DNA from: Gordonia sp. PP30 | Lineage (GTDB): Bacteria; Actinomycetota; Actinomycetes; Mycobacteriales; Mycobacteriaceae | DNA: 64,000 nucleotides | Reading direction: 5' to 3' | NCBI RefSeq assembly: GCF_023100845.1 | Contig: NZ_CP095864.1 | Location: 1,736,001 to 1,800,000, forward strand | Part shown: positions 1 to 8,419 of the stretch, piece after piece | How positions within the stretch are numbered: position 1 is the first letter of the stretch | Layout of the letters: every line of letters starts with the position of its first letter | Program-made: the position numbers and the translations under genes | The notes under the pieces: generated by a model | What the model saw: only the letters and a program-made list of their open reading frames with translations | Databases searched by the model: none | Told to the model about the DNA's origin: nothing

Positions 1-1
1 G

Positions 2-1798
2 TGTGCCGCGGAGTACGACGATCCGACCAATCGGCGATTCCACGCGGAGCCGACGAGCTGTTTCGCGTGTGGGCCCCGGCTCTGGTTGGAGACGGCCGAC
101 GGTGAGGTCGCGCAGTGGGATGAGGCGATCGAACAGGCGCGCCGCATCCTCGCCGACGGCGGCGTCGTCGCGGTGAAGGGCCTCGGCGGCTTCATGCTCA
201 TGTGCAACGCCCGCGATGACGTCGCCGTCGAACGGCTGCGAACGCGCAAGCGCAGGCCGGCTAAACCCTTTGCGGTGATGACTGCGGACGTGAGCGCTGC
301 GGCCCGATTCGCGGATCTCGGCGACGAGCACCAGCGCGAGCTGGCCAGTCCGCAGCGGCCCATCGTATTGGCGCCCCTGCGCGCGGGCAGTGGCCTGGCC
401 CCGGCGGTGGCCCCCGGGCTGGACCAGATCGGCGTGATGCTGCCCTCGGCACCGGTCCACGCTTTGCTCGTGAAGGATGACGAGGTCGTGGTGGCCACGA
501 GCGCAAACCGCAGCGGTGAGCCGCTCTGCTATCGCAACGAGTCGGTGCTGGAGGCACTCGGTGGTATCGCCGACGCCTTCCTGCTGAATGATCGTGACAT
601 TCACGTTCCCGTCGAGGACTCGGTGCTGCTCGCGGATGACGACTGCGTGCTGCCGATCCGCCGCAGCCGCGGATTCGCGCCGTTGCCGATCGCGCTGACA
701 TCCTCGGCGGGGCCCAGCGTCTTGGCCGTCGGCGGGGAACTGAAAAGCACCTTCACCCTGACCCGCGACCGGATGGCGTTCGTGAGTGCGCATATCGGAG
801 ATATGGGCTCGCTGGCTGCACAGGGAGCCTTCGAGCGCAGCGTCGACCAACTGGTCGCCGCCCACCGGTGTGCGCCGGCCCTCCTGGTGGCCGATGCGCA
901 TCCCGGTTATCACGCGACGGCCTGGGCGCAGCGTCGGGGCGCGGAGTCGGGGACCCCGGTGCTGCATGTTCAGCATCACCACGCGCATGCGCTGAGCCTG
1001 CTCGCTGAGCATGGTGCCGTCGGCCGGTCGGTCCTGTGCCTGGTTCTGGACGGCACCGGATATGGCGGTGACGGCACCATCTGGGGCGGTGAACTGCTGC
1101 GCGTTGAGGGCTCGCACGCCGAGCGGGTCTGGCACCTGCCCGAGTTCGCACTGCCCGGCGGTGACAGCGCGGTATCCAAGCCGTGGAAGTCGGCAGTAGC
1201 GTTGCTGGCAGCGTGCGGGTGCGCGGACGAGGCGGGCCCATCGGCGGTCGCGGCCGACCCCGCAGAGCTCGCCGTTGTGCGGGGGCAACTGCGTACCGGC
1301 ATTGCTACGGTCCCTACAACGAGCGCAGGACGACTCTTCGACGCTGTGGCGTCACTGCTCGGTATCCGCCATACGGTCAGCTTCGAGGCGCAGGCGGCCA
1401 TGGAACTGGAGTGCGCCGCGCGCCGCTGTGCGCAGCTCAATCATCGAGTGGATGGCGATCTGGATGTGCCGGCGTTGATCTCCGACTTGCTGGCCCGTCG
1501 GAACGCCGGTGAACCGGTGGCTTGTCTGGCACGCCGGTTCCACATCGGCTTCGTTCACCTCATCGTCCGCGCGGTCGTCGACCATCTTGACGGTGCGCAG
1601 GCGGTGGGGTTGACCGGGGGAGTGTTTCAGAACCGGATTCTGGTCGGCCTGCTCATGTCTGAACTGCGCCGCCGTCTGCCCGAGGTGCCGGTGCTCACCC
1701 ACCGGGTGGTCCCGGCCAACGACGGCGGTCTGAGCCTGGGGCAGGCCGTCGCCGGTCACCTGCTGCTGTCGGGGAAGGGAGAAGCGCGATGTGCCTAG
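2..1798 (+). CDS. hypF: Carbamoyltransferase HypF, C-terminal part (left edge)
   Basis: HypF uses carbamoyl phosphate and ATP to make the carbamoyl group that becomes the cyanide ligand of [NiFe]-hydrogenase. The reading frame is open from base 2, so the acylphosphatase domain and first zinc finger lie outside the window. The visible 598 residues begin in the second zinc finger (CFACGP at about nt 59-76), followed by the YrdC-like domain (KGLGGFMLMCNA at about nt 176) and the Kae1-like domain (LDGTGYGGDGTIWGG at about nt 1047; LTGGVFQN at about nt 1609). An in-frame TTG at 86 could be mistaken for a start, but the finger residues before it show that the gene continues upstream. It overlaps hypC by 10 bases, as expected in one operon. 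Confidence 0.95.
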   Translation, partial: CAAEYDDPTNRRFHAEPTSCFACGPRLWLETADGEVAQWDEAIEQARRILADGGVVAVKGLGGFMLMCNARDDVAVERLRTRKRRPAKPFAVMTADVSAAARFADLGDEHQRELASPQRPIVLAPLRAGSGLAPAVAPGLDQIGVMLPSAPVHALLVKDDEVVVATSANRSGEPLCYRNESVLEALGGIADAFLLNDRDIHVPVEDSVLLADDDCVLPIRRSRGFAPLPIALTSSAGPSVLAVGGELKSTFTLTRDRMAFVSAHIGDMGSLAAQGAFERSVDQLVAAHRCAPALLVADAHPGYHATAWAQRRGAESGTPVLHVQHHHAHALSLLAEHGAVGRSVLCLVLDGTGYGGDGTIWGGELLRVEGSHAERVWHLPEFALPGGDSAVSKPWKSAVALLAACGCADEAGPSAVAADPAELAVVRGQLRTGIATVPTTSAGRLFDAVASLLGIRHTVSFEAQAAMELECAARRCAQLNHRVDGDLDVPALISDLLARRNAGEPVACLARRFHIGFVHLIVRAVVDHLDGAQAVGLTGGVFQNRILVGLLMSELRRRLPEVPVLTHRVVPANDGGLSLGQAVAGHLLLSGKGEARCA

Positions 1799-2085
1799 CG
1801 ATACCGGGAGAGATAGTGCAGCGATGGGAGGAGGGCGCGGCCCCGTTTGCGGTGGCCGACTTTGCTGGTGAGCGGCGCAAGATCAGTCTCGCCTTCTTGC
1901 CCGAGCTGACCGTCGGTGACTTCGTGATCGTGCACGCTGGATTTGCGCTGACGCGGGTGCCGCCGGAGAACGTCGAGATGGTGATGGAGAGCATCACCGC
2001 CGCCGGGTTGTTGGTTACAGCCGACGGCGCACCGGCCGATGACGGCTCGGCCGAACACCCTCTCGCACCGGAGCCCGCACCGTGA
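1789..2085 (+). CDS. hypC: Hydrogenase maturation chaperone HypC (first copy)
   Basis: 98 aa. HypC binds HypD and carries the Fe(CN)2CO unit to the hydrogenase large subunit. The N-terminus MCLAIPGEIV has the cysteine at position 2 that becomes the ligand once Met is removed, and this fixes the start. The second half holds the usual small beta-barrel core (VGDFVIVHAGFAL). A purine-rich stretch (gggaaggga) just upstream can serve as ribosome binding site. The gene lies inside the hyp operon, overlapping hypF by 10 bases and the next gene by 4 (GTGA). The C-terminal 25 residues, rich in Ala, Glu and Pro, exceed the usual 75-90 aa family length. Confidence 0.95.
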   Translation: MCLAIPGEIVQRWEEGAAPFAVADFAGERRKISLAFLPELTVGDFVIVHAGFALTRVPPENVEMVMESITAAGLLVTADGAPADDGSAEHPLAPEPAP

Positions 2086-2717
2086 GAACTACATTGAGTG
2101 AGAACCTCCGGTCGGCGGCGAAGCTGGTGGCGCGCTCGATGGCGGCCGGCGCCGACATCTATGTGGCGGGCGCTCCCTCGATCGGACTTGCCGACGTTCA
2201 CCTCGTTGGGCGGGAGGCGGCCGAACGTGCCCTGCGCGACCAGGTCCGCCCGGGCGACACGATCATCGTGTGCGGTGACTTCGGCTCTCGCCCCGCGACG
2301 CGCGATCGGGTTCTGCGGCGGGCGCCGGCGTGGGGCGTCGGCGCGGTGTGGTTGGGAAGGGGTAACCCGCCGGAAGCCGGTCTAGCGCTCTGCATCCCGA
2401 CCGACGACCCGAGTGCCGCGCTGTCGGATCTCATACGCGGCGCCCGGGAACTGAGTGCAGACGAGGCGACGATGGCGCCGTCGTCCGTCGACTGCACCGA
2501 TGAGGTCTGCGTGACCTGCAGCGATGAGGGACGCCTCGGTGAGGTTATCGCGCTGTCGGGCGGCCCCTACCTACCGGCGGTCGTTCGTACGGCCGATGGC
2601 GTGGAAGAGGTCGACGTCATGCTCGTCGGCGACATCGCCATCGGTGACCTCGTGCTTGTGCACGCCGGTGGCGCGATCGCCCGGATCGTGGAACCACCAG
2701 TGGAGGAGAATCAATGA
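2082..2717 (+). CDS. HupF/HypC-like hydrogenase assembly protein with extra N-terminal domain
   Basis: 211 aa, GTG start in a GTGA overlap with hypC. The C-terminal third resembles HypC/HupF chaperones: a cysteine-rich opening (DEVCVTCSDEG, about residues 136-146) followed by a beta-barrel core (VGDIAIGDLVLVHAGGAI). It does not begin with the canonical Met-Cys, so the iron-carrying cysteine must be internal or absent. The first ~125 residues look like a Rossmann-type fold with a GDTIIVCGDFG stretch, reminiscent of SIS/phosphosugar-binding proteins. Its position between hypC and hypE points to the maturation pathway. The family assignment of the C-terminal half is fairly secure; the function of the N-terminal domain is unknown. 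Confidence 0.7.
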   Translation: MRTTLSENLRSAAKLVARSMAAGADIYVAGAPSIGLADVHLVGREAAERALRDQVRPGDTIIVCGDFGSRPATRDRVLRRAPAWGVGAVWLGRGNPPEAGLALCIPTDDPSAALSDLIRGARELSADEATMAPSSVDCTDEVCVTCSDEGRLGEVIALSGGPYLPAVVRTADGVEEVDVMLVGDIAIGDLVLVHAGGAIARIVEPPVEENQ

Positions 2718-3826
2718 CGAAGCAGCAGGCGCTGTCCGGACGGGGTAAGAACCGGCTCAACTCCTCCGAGGAAGAGGTGCTCGCCCGGATAGAGGGATTC
2801 CGCCGACGGCGGCCACGGCTGACCGACGAGTTCATCACGATGGCCCACGGTGCCGGGGGCAAAGCATCGGCCGCCCTAGTCGACGCGGTGTTCGTCGAGG
2901 CCTTCGGCGAACCGGCGGCCGGAGAACTGACGGACGGGGCCACGTTGGCGGTGGGCGCGGGCCGGCTGGCGTTCTCCACCGATTCGTATGTGGTGAGCCC
3001 GATCCGGTTTCCCGGCGGCTCGATCGGGGATCTGGCCGTCAACGGAACGGTCAACGACCTGAGCGTGTCGGGGGCTCGGCCGGCCTGGCTGTCGGCGGCC
3101 TTCGTGCTCGAAGAGGGGCTGTCGGTCGCCACCCTGCGACAGGTCGTGGCCGATATGGCGGCCGCGGCGCGTCAGGCTGGAGTCACGATCGTTACCGGAG
3201 ATACCAAAGTGGTTCCTCGCGGCGCCGCGGACAAGCTCTACATCACCACGTCGGGGATCGGTGCGATTCCGGACGGCCGGACGCTCGGTGCGGCGCAGGT
3301 GCGTCCAGGCGACCGGTTGGTGCTGTCGGGCCCGCTGGGCGATCACGGGATGGCGGTGATGCTCGCTCGCGGGAATCTCGCGCTCGAAGCCGATATCCGA
3401 TCAGACTCGGCGCCGGTGAACGGGCTGGTCGAGGCCCTCTATGCCGTCACCGACGAGATTCGCTGGATGCGTGACGCGACCCGCGGCGGCCTCGGCACGG
3501 TGGCCAACGAGTTCGCGCAGGTATCCGGGCTGGGAGTGCTGCTCAAGGAGGAAGCACTGCCGGTGCGGCCGACCGTGCGTAGCGCGTGTGACATGCTCGG
3601 CATCGATCCGCTCTATGTCGCGAACGAGGGCTGCTTTGCAGCGATTGTGGCTGCCGAAGCGGTCGGCCCGGCTGTGGCGGCCCTGCAGGCAGCGGGCGCG
3701 CGGGAGGCCGCCGTCGTCGGCGAGGTACGCGATGACCTTCCCGGGCTGGTGGCCGTGCGCAATGGGTTCGGCGGCACCCGGTTAGTGGACATGCTGGTCG
3801 GCGACGCACTGCCGCGGATCTGTTGA
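2714..3826 (+). CDS. hypE: Hydrogenase maturation protein HypE
   Basis: 370 aa. HypE is a PurM-like ATPase that dehydrates the carbamoyl group passed by HypF to a thiocyanate on its C-terminal cysteine. The protein ends exactly in PRIC, the HypE signature whose last Cys is the acceptor. The ATP-binding N-terminal domain shows HGAGGKASAAL (about residue 45) and STDSYVVSP; the later DATRGGLGTV and NEGCFA motifs also fit. About 40 residues, rich in Lys, Arg and Glu, precede the first conserved motif, a longer lead than in E. coli HypE. It overlaps the preceding gene by 4 bases (ATGA) and ends just before the second hypC. Confidence 0.95.
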   Translation: MTKQQALSGRGKNRLNSSEEEVLARIEGFRRRRPRLTDEFITMAHGAGGKASAALVDAVFVEAFGEPAAGELTDGATLAVGAGRLAFSTDSYVVSPIRFPGGSIGDLAVNGTVNDLSVSGARPAWLSAAFVLEEGLSVATLRQVVADMAAAARQAGVTIVTGDTKVVPRGAADKLYITTSGIGAIPDGRTLGAAQVRPGDRLVLSGPLGDHGMAVMLARGNLALEADIRSDSAPVNGLVEALYAVTDEIRWMRDATRGGLGTVANEFAQVSGLGVLLKEEALPVRPTVRSACDMLGIDPLYVANEGCFAAIVAAEAVGPAVAALQAAGAREAAVVGEVRDDLPGLVAVRNGFGGTRLVDMLVGDALPRIC

Positions 3827-3846
3827 GTGAGACGAGGAGTCAGGAA

Positions 3847-4122
3847 ATGTGTCTGGGAATTCCCGGCGAGGTAGTCGACATCGCCGATCCGGCCGAGTAT
3901 CTGGCGAAGGTGCAGGTGGGGGGCGTCACCCGCATCATCTCGATCCGGCTGTTGGCTGACGAGGGGCTCGAAGCCGGTGACTGGGTGCTGGTCCACGTCG
4001 GTTTTGCGATGAGCAAGATCGATGAGGATGAGGCGACGGCCACGCTCGAACAGATCAAGCGCTTGGGAGGCAACGTCTACAGCGACGAACTCGACGCCTT
4101 CAGAGCAACCGAAATCGTGTGA
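3847..4122 (+). CDS. hypC: Hydrogenase maturation chaperone HypC (second copy)
   Basis: 91 aa from the ATG at 3847. A longer reading from TTG 3823 exists, but it would bury the essential Met-Cys. The ATG gives MCLGIPGEVVD with Cys2 and has a clear ribosome binding site GAGGAG at 3834-3839, 7 bases upstream. The beta-barrel core (EAGDWVLVHVGFAMSKID) is standard. The operon thus holds two bona fide HypC genes plus the HupF-like fusion, so different copies may serve different hydrogenase large subunits or different steps. It lies between hypE and hypD, the usual position. Confidence 0.93.
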   Translation: MCLGIPGEVVDIADPAEYLAKVQVGGVTRIISIRLLADEGLEAGDWVLVHVGFAMSKIDEDEATATLEQIKRLGGNVYSDELDAFRATEIV

Positions 4123-4131
4123 GGTGCAGTC

Positions 4132-5268
4132 ATGAGATTTGTTGACGAGTTCCGTGATCCGCAAGCGGCCAGATCGCTGCTGTCGGCGATCGAGAAGCTG
4201 ACCGAAGCCGACGATCGGGTCCACCACTTCATGGAAGTGTGTGGCGGTCACACCCATACCATCTACCGGCACGGGCTCGAGCACCTGCTGCCGGAATCGG
4301 TGCAGTTCATCCATGGTCCCGGCTGCCCGGTCTGCGTGATCCCGATGGGCCGGATCGACGACGCCGTCGAGTTGGCGAAGCAGCCCGGCGTCATCTTTCT
4401 GACCTTCGGCGACATGATGCGGGTACCTGGCACCGAAGGCAGCCTCCTCCAGGCACAGGCGAATGGTGCCGATGTGCGCTTCGTCTACTCTCCGCTCGAC
4501 GCTCTCAAGGTGGCTCTGGACAACCCGGATAAGCAGGTGGTGTTCTTTGCCGTCGGATTCGAGACCACGGCGCCGTCGACGGCCGTGACCATTGCTCGCG
4601 CGCAGGCCCTGGGAGTGGAGAACTTCTCGGTGTTCTGTAACCACGTGCTCATCGAGCCCCCGCTGCGGACGCTCCTCGGTGCCGGCGAGATGACCATTGA
4701 CGGTCTGATTGGCCCGGGCCACGTCGCCACCGTGACCGGCTCTGGTCAGTTCGACTTCATTCCCCGCGAGTTCGGGCGACCGGTGGTGGTTGCGGGGTTT
4801 GAACCGCTGGACATCCTGCAGTCGGTCGAAATGCTGCTGCGCCAGTCCGCTGAGGGCCGTACAGAGGTGGAGAACCAGTATTCTCGCGTTGTCCGCCCGG
4901 AGGGGAACCCGGCAGCGCTGGGCCTGCTCGCCGAGGTGTTTGCCGTCCGGCCGAGCTTCGAATGGCGCGGGCTGGGCTGGATCGAGCATTCGGCGTACGG
5001 CCTCGCGCCGGCTTACGCAGCATTCGACGCGGAGCTTCGTTTCGCCATGCCGGGCAAACGCGTCGCCGATCCGCCGGCCTGCGAATGCGGGAGTGTGCTG
5101 ACCGGGCAGATCAAGCCGTGGGAATGCAAGGTGCTCGGCACCGCGTGCACCCCCGAAACCCCGATCGGCACGTGCATGGTCTCGCCCGAGGGAGCGTGTG
5201 CCGCCTACTACAGCTTCGGCCGTTTGCGCCGGGAGACCGTCGAGGTGATGGCCGGCGGGGTCCGATGA
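4132..5268 (+). CDS. hypD: Hydrogenase maturation protein HypD
   Basis: 378 aa, a typical length. HypD is the iron-sulfur scaffold on which Fe(CN)2CO is assembled with HypC and HypE. Motifs: EVCGGHTHTIYRHG (about residue 35), HGPGCPVCVIP (about 61-71), FFAVGFETTAP, and the C-terminal cysteine-rich segment (ACECGSVLTGQ, WECKVLGTAC, GTCMVSPEGAC, about 316-361) that ligates the [4Fe-4S] cluster. The ATG lies 9 bases after the second hypC. The stop overlaps the next start by 3 bases, so translational coupling is likely. Confidence 0.96.
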   Translation: MRFVDEFRDPQAARSLLSAIEKLTEADDRVHHFMEVCGGHTHTIYRHGLEHLLPESVQFIHGPGCPVCVIPMGRIDDAVELAKQPGVIFLTFGDMMRVPGTEGSLLQAQANGADVRFVYSPLDALKVALDNPDKQVVFFAVGFETTAPSTAVTIARAQALGVENFSVFCNHVLIEPPLRTLLGAGEMTIDGLIGPGHVATVTGSGQFDFIPREFGRPVVVAGFEPLDILQSVEMLLRQSAEGRTEVENQYSRVVRPEGNPAALGLLAEVFAVRPSFEWRGLGWIEHSAYGLAPAYAAFDAELRFAMPGKRVADPPACECGSVLTGQIKPWECKVLGTACTPETPIGTCMVSPEGACAAYYSFGRLRRETVEVMAGGVR

Positions 5269-6011
5269 CCGCGAACGAAGCCGCTGCTCACCCGGAGGGC
5301 GAGCGACTCTTCTGCCGGTACGCGTACTCGCCCAACGAGCTGGGCTACTGCGGACCTGCCGGGGCGAGAACGCTCGCCGAGGTTGCCCAGGGGCGTGCGG
5401 TACGAGCCCGTGTCCGCCCGCTCGCGATGCAGTTCTCCGGAGCGTGGGTCTACCAGGAGATCATCGGCGACATGCTGGGGCGTGACCCCCTCGACGTCGA
5501 GGTGGTCCGCGGATACTGGACCGGCAACACCGAGGTCGCAGCGATCGACCGGAGCGTCTTCTGGAAGCAACTGCTGTCGGTGATCGGTCCGCGTGCGGGG
5601 GCGTACTGGCAATATCTGGACGATTCGCTCGCCTCCGAGGCCGCCCCGAGCCATGCCTTCCACGTTCTCGGCGTGTACCCGTGGTCGCGGCTGCTGTCCA
5701 CCGGCCGGCCGGAACCCCTGCACGTGCTGAATTCGTGTTGTGTGCGACCGGCAGACGTATTGGCGGTCGAGGGTGACCGCCTGGTGGTCGAAGGACGTGA
5801 ACTGGTCCGCGATCACTCGGCAGTCCGATTCTCGACGGTGCGGCGGCAGACCGTGACCGCACTCTTCGATAAGGACATCGAGGAGGGGGAAACGGTGGCG
5901 CTGCATTGGGGATCGGCATGCGATCGACTGACGGTCGACGAAGCCGCAGTGCTGACCGATTCACTGGACGAACAGGTCGACCGTCTCAACTCTCGACTCA
6001 CTAGGAGGTAG
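5265..6011 (+). CDS. Unrecognised hydrogenase-cluster protein
   Basis: 248 aa from the ATG at 5265, which overlaps the hypD stop; longer readings of this frame run through hypD and are shadows. I do not recognise the family with certainty; it may belong to an actinobacterial DUF found in hydrogenase loci (DUF6390 is my guess, unverified). Visible features: a CRYAYSPNELGYCGP motif near the N-terminus (two Cys, two Tyr), a central HVLGVYPWSRLL, a paired-cysteine LNSCCVRPADVL, and a late LHWGSACDRL. No signal peptide or membrane segment is visible, so it is probably cytoplasmic. Tight coupling to hypD and to the following gene argues for a role in maturation or hydrogenase assembly. The conserved-looking cysteines could bind metal; that is inference. 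Confidence 0.6.
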   Translation: MTANEAAAHPEGERLFCRYAYSPNELGYCGPAGARTLAEVAQGRAVRARVRPLAMQFSGAWVYQEIIGDMLGRDPLDVEVVRGYWTGNTEVAAIDRSVFWKQLLSVIGPRAGAYWQYLDDSLASEAAPSHAFHVLGVYPWSRLLSTGRPEPLHVLNSCCVRPADVLAVEGDRLVVEGRELVRDHSAVRFSTVRRQTVTALFDKDIEEGETVALHWGSACDRLTVDEAAVLTDSLDEQVDRLNSRLTRR

Positions 6012-6016
6012 CCGTC

Positions 6017-7291
6017 GTGCCGCGAGAACTCACCCGTGATTTCCGTCCGGAGGATCTGGACGAGATCCTGCATCTCTGGCAGCTGACCGCCACCGCCGAC
6101 CCGGTGTACGGGCTCTCGGAGGTGATCGCCTCCTGCCAGCAGGACGACGCCGTTGTCGCCGTGGACGGGGACCAGATCATTGGCGCTGCGATCGGTCGGG
6201 CCGCACATAAGCAGGGCTGGATCGTCTTCCTCGGGGTGCGGCCCGAGTTCCGGGAGCGTGGGGTCGGAACGCGGCTGCTGGCGGCGCTGGAACGTCGGCT
6301 GGCTGCGCGCGGAATCGGGATCATCTCCGCCCTGATTCCTGAGCGGCAGAACACCCTCGATGACTTCGCGGGACACGGTTACGAGGTCAAGCACCATCTG
6401 CGCTACGCCGAGCGGCGCATACCGGTTCAGGGCCGGGACGTGTCGCTGCTGCGCAGCCTGGGCGGCAGACTGCTGCCCAGGGGACTCTGGGATGCGGTCG
6501 GCGGGATGACACGCGAGAAGGAGCTCTTAGAACGTCGGTTGGTGATGCCTTTGGCGATGCCTGATCTAGCCGCTGAGTACGGGTGCGCGCCGCCGCACGC
6601 CGTGGTGCTGTTCGGTCCCCCGGGCACGGGAAAGACGACCTTTGCCAAGGCCGTCGCGTCGCGCTTGGAATGGCCGTTCATCGAGGTCTTTCCGTCTCGG
6701 CTGGGTGGGAATCAAGCAGGTGTGGCCAGTGGTCTTCGGGAGACCTTCAGTCAGATCGCCGAACTGGATCGCGCCGTCGTCTTCATCGACGAGGTCGAGG
6801 AGATCGCCGCGCATCGCCGCGGTGACCCGCCGTCGCCGACTCAGGGTGTCACCAACGAATTGCTGAAGATCATTCCGGAGTTCAGGGATCAGGAGGGGCG
6901 ACTGCTGATCTGCGCGACGAACTTCATCCGGGCACTCGATTCCGCGCTCTTGCGGCACGGTCGATTCGACTACATCATTCCGATCGGCCTCCCCGATGCG
7001 CTGGCCCGCAAGGCAATCTGGTCGAGCTACATCCCCGAGGGAGCCAGGGAACTGGTCGATGTCGAGAAGCTGATCGATAGCAGTGAAGGCCTGACGCCGG
7101 CAGACATCGAGTATGCCTCGCGCAAGGCCGCTCAGGTGGCGCTGGAGAGGGCGATCGACTCTCCCGACGACGCCGTGCCCGGACCCTCGACCGCGGACTA
7201 TCTCGATGCACTGCGGTCCATCCGGCCGACCGTCCCGCCGGAGACCATCGACGAGTTTCTTGAGGACATCGAGCGCCTCGGCCGTCTGTGA
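6017..7291 (+). CDS. GNAT acetyltransferase - AAA+ ATPase fusion in hyp operon
   Basis: 424 aa in two parts. Residues about 1-150 look like a GNAT N-acetyltransferase, with the acetyl-CoA loop pattern RPEFRERGVGTRLLAALE. From about 165 it is an AAA+ ATPase: Walker A GPPGTGKTTF (about 200), Walker B VVFIDEVEE (about 254), a sensor-1-like LICATNF (about 297) and RHGRFD as likely arginine finger, then a helical lid. It starts 5 bases after the preceding gene and ends the operon. The ATPase resembles CbbX/FtsH-like remodelling modules. Chaperoning or modifying a hydrogenase or maturation protein is a reasonable inference; no substrate can be read from the sequence. Confidence 0.75.
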   Translation: MPRELTRDFRPEDLDEILHLWQLTATADPVYGLSEVIASCQQDDAVVAVDGDQIIGAAIGRAAHKQGWIVFLGVRPEFRERGVGTRLLAALERRLAARGIGIISALIPERQNTLDDFAGHGYEVKHHLRYAERRIPVQGRDVSLLRSLGGRLLPRGLWDAVGGMTREKELLERRLVMPLAMPDLAAEYGCAPPHAVVLFGPPGTGKTTFAKAVASRLEWPFIEVFPSRLGGNQAGVASGLRETFSQIAELDRAVVFIDEVEEIAAHRRGDPPSPTQGVTNELLKIIPEFRDQEGRLLICATNFIRALDSALLRHGRFDYIIPIGLPDALARKAIWSSYIPEGARELVDVEKLIDSSEGLTPADIEYASRKAAQVALERAIDSPDDAVPGPSTADYLDALRSIRPTVPPETIDEFLEDIERLGRL

Positions 7292-7319
7292 GCGTTCCTG
7301 CCGCGAGTGCGGCGCCCGC

Positions 7320-7337
7320 CGCCGACGCATGTCGGCG
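7320..7337. terminator. Short hairpin after the hyp operon
   Basis: A perfect 7-bp inverted repeat (cgccgac, loop gcat, gtcggcg) lies 28 bases after the last hyp-operon stop. It lacks a T tract, so it is only a weak candidate for a transcription end. Confidence 0.3.
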
Positions 7338-7361
7338 CTGACCGGGCCGGAATGAGCTAGG

Positions 7362-7388
7362 TGTACCCGGCCATGAGGTTGGTAGCAG
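7362..7388 (+). repeat. Left terminal inverted repeat of the IS481 element
   Basis: Begins TGTACCCGGCCA; pairs with the right end at 8414-8440. Five mismatches, all in the inner half. Confidence 0.9.
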
Positions 7389-7459
7389 TGCCGTTGAGGT
7401 GAAGAGAGCCTCCGGGTGAGGTGTGGATTGTCAAGATTCACGCCGCCCAGGAGGCTCTC

Positions 7460-8419
7460 ATGTCCCACCGTAATGCTCGCACTACGTATCAAGGCCGGCT
7501 GCTGATCATCGAGCGGCACCGCGCTGGTTGGCCCCAGGCCCACATCGCCAAAGGCATGGGCATCTCCCGTCGATGCGTCGCGAAGTGGATCAACCGCTTT
7601 GCGACCGAAGGAGAGCCGGGTTTGACCGATCGATCCTCGCGACCTCACACCTCACCGCGTAGGACCAGTGCCCAGGTCGAGGTGGCGATCGTCGAGCTAC
7701 GCACCCGCGAGCGCCGCGGTCGGGACTGGGTGGCAGCAGAGCTGAACGCTGCTCCGCGGACGGTTTCGGGAGTGTTGGCCCGTCATCGGGTGCCGCGGTT
7801 GTGCGAGCTGGATTCGATCACCGGCGAACTGCTGCGCGCATCGAAGAAGACGACGGTGCGCTACGAGCGCGAGCGGCCCGGTGAACTGGTGCACATGGAT
7901 GTGAAGAAGCTCGGCCGGATCCCCGACGGCGGCGGGTGGCGTGCCGAGGGGCAGACCACTCGGAACCACCGCTCGCGGATCAACAAGACACGGGTCGGTT
8001 ACGACTACGTGCACTCACTGGTCGATGACCACTCCAGGTTGGCCTACAGCGAGGTCCTGCCCGACGAGAAGGGCACCACGTGCGCGGCGTTCCTCGAACG
8101 CGCGATCGACTACTTCTCCAATCACGGCATCACCCGCATCGAGCGGTTAATCACCGACAACGCCTGGGCCTACCGCCATTCGCTGCGCGAGGTATGTGCC
8201 CGGCACGGCATCGCTCAGAAGTTCATCAAGCCCCACTGCCCGTGGCAGAACGGCAAGGTCGAGAGGCTCAACCGCACCCTGCAGACCGAATGGGCCTACC
8301 GCCAGGCCTTCACCAGCAACGACGAGCGGGCAGCGGCCCTTGCGCCCTGGCTCGAACACTACAACACTCAACGTCACCACAGCTCGCTCGGCGGACTCCC
8401 ACCGATCAGCCGCCTGTAA
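7460..8419 (+). CDS. IS481-family DDE transposase
   Basis: 319 aa from the ATG at 7460, chosen because AGGAGG at 7449-7454 sits 5 bases upstream; an upstream in-frame GTG at 7421 lacks this. The N-terminal helix-turn-helix part (HIAKGMGISRRCVAKWINRF) binds the ends. The rve-type catalytic core follows, with the acidic triad visible as HMDVKK, LITDNAW and GKVERLNRT. The C-terminus (YNTQRHHSSLGG) is typical of the family. The frame is uninterrupted. It lies between the hyp operon and the tRNA-His terminator and is unrelated to either. Confidence 0.95.
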   Translation: MSHRNARTTYQGRLLIIERHRAGWPQAHIAKGMGISRRCVAKWINRFATEGEPGLTDRSSRPHTSPRRTSAQVEVAIVELRTRERRGRDWVAAELNAAPRTVSGVLARHRVPRLCELDSITGELLRASKKTTVRYERERPGELVHMDVKKLGRIPDGGGWRAEGQTTRNHRSRINKTRVGYDYVHSLVDDHSRLAYSEVLPDEKGTTCAAFLERAIDYFSNHGITRIERLITDNAWAYRHSLREVCARHGIAQKFIKPHCPWQNGKVERLNRTLQTEWAYRQAFTSNDERAAALAPWLEHYNTQRHHSSLGGLPPISRL

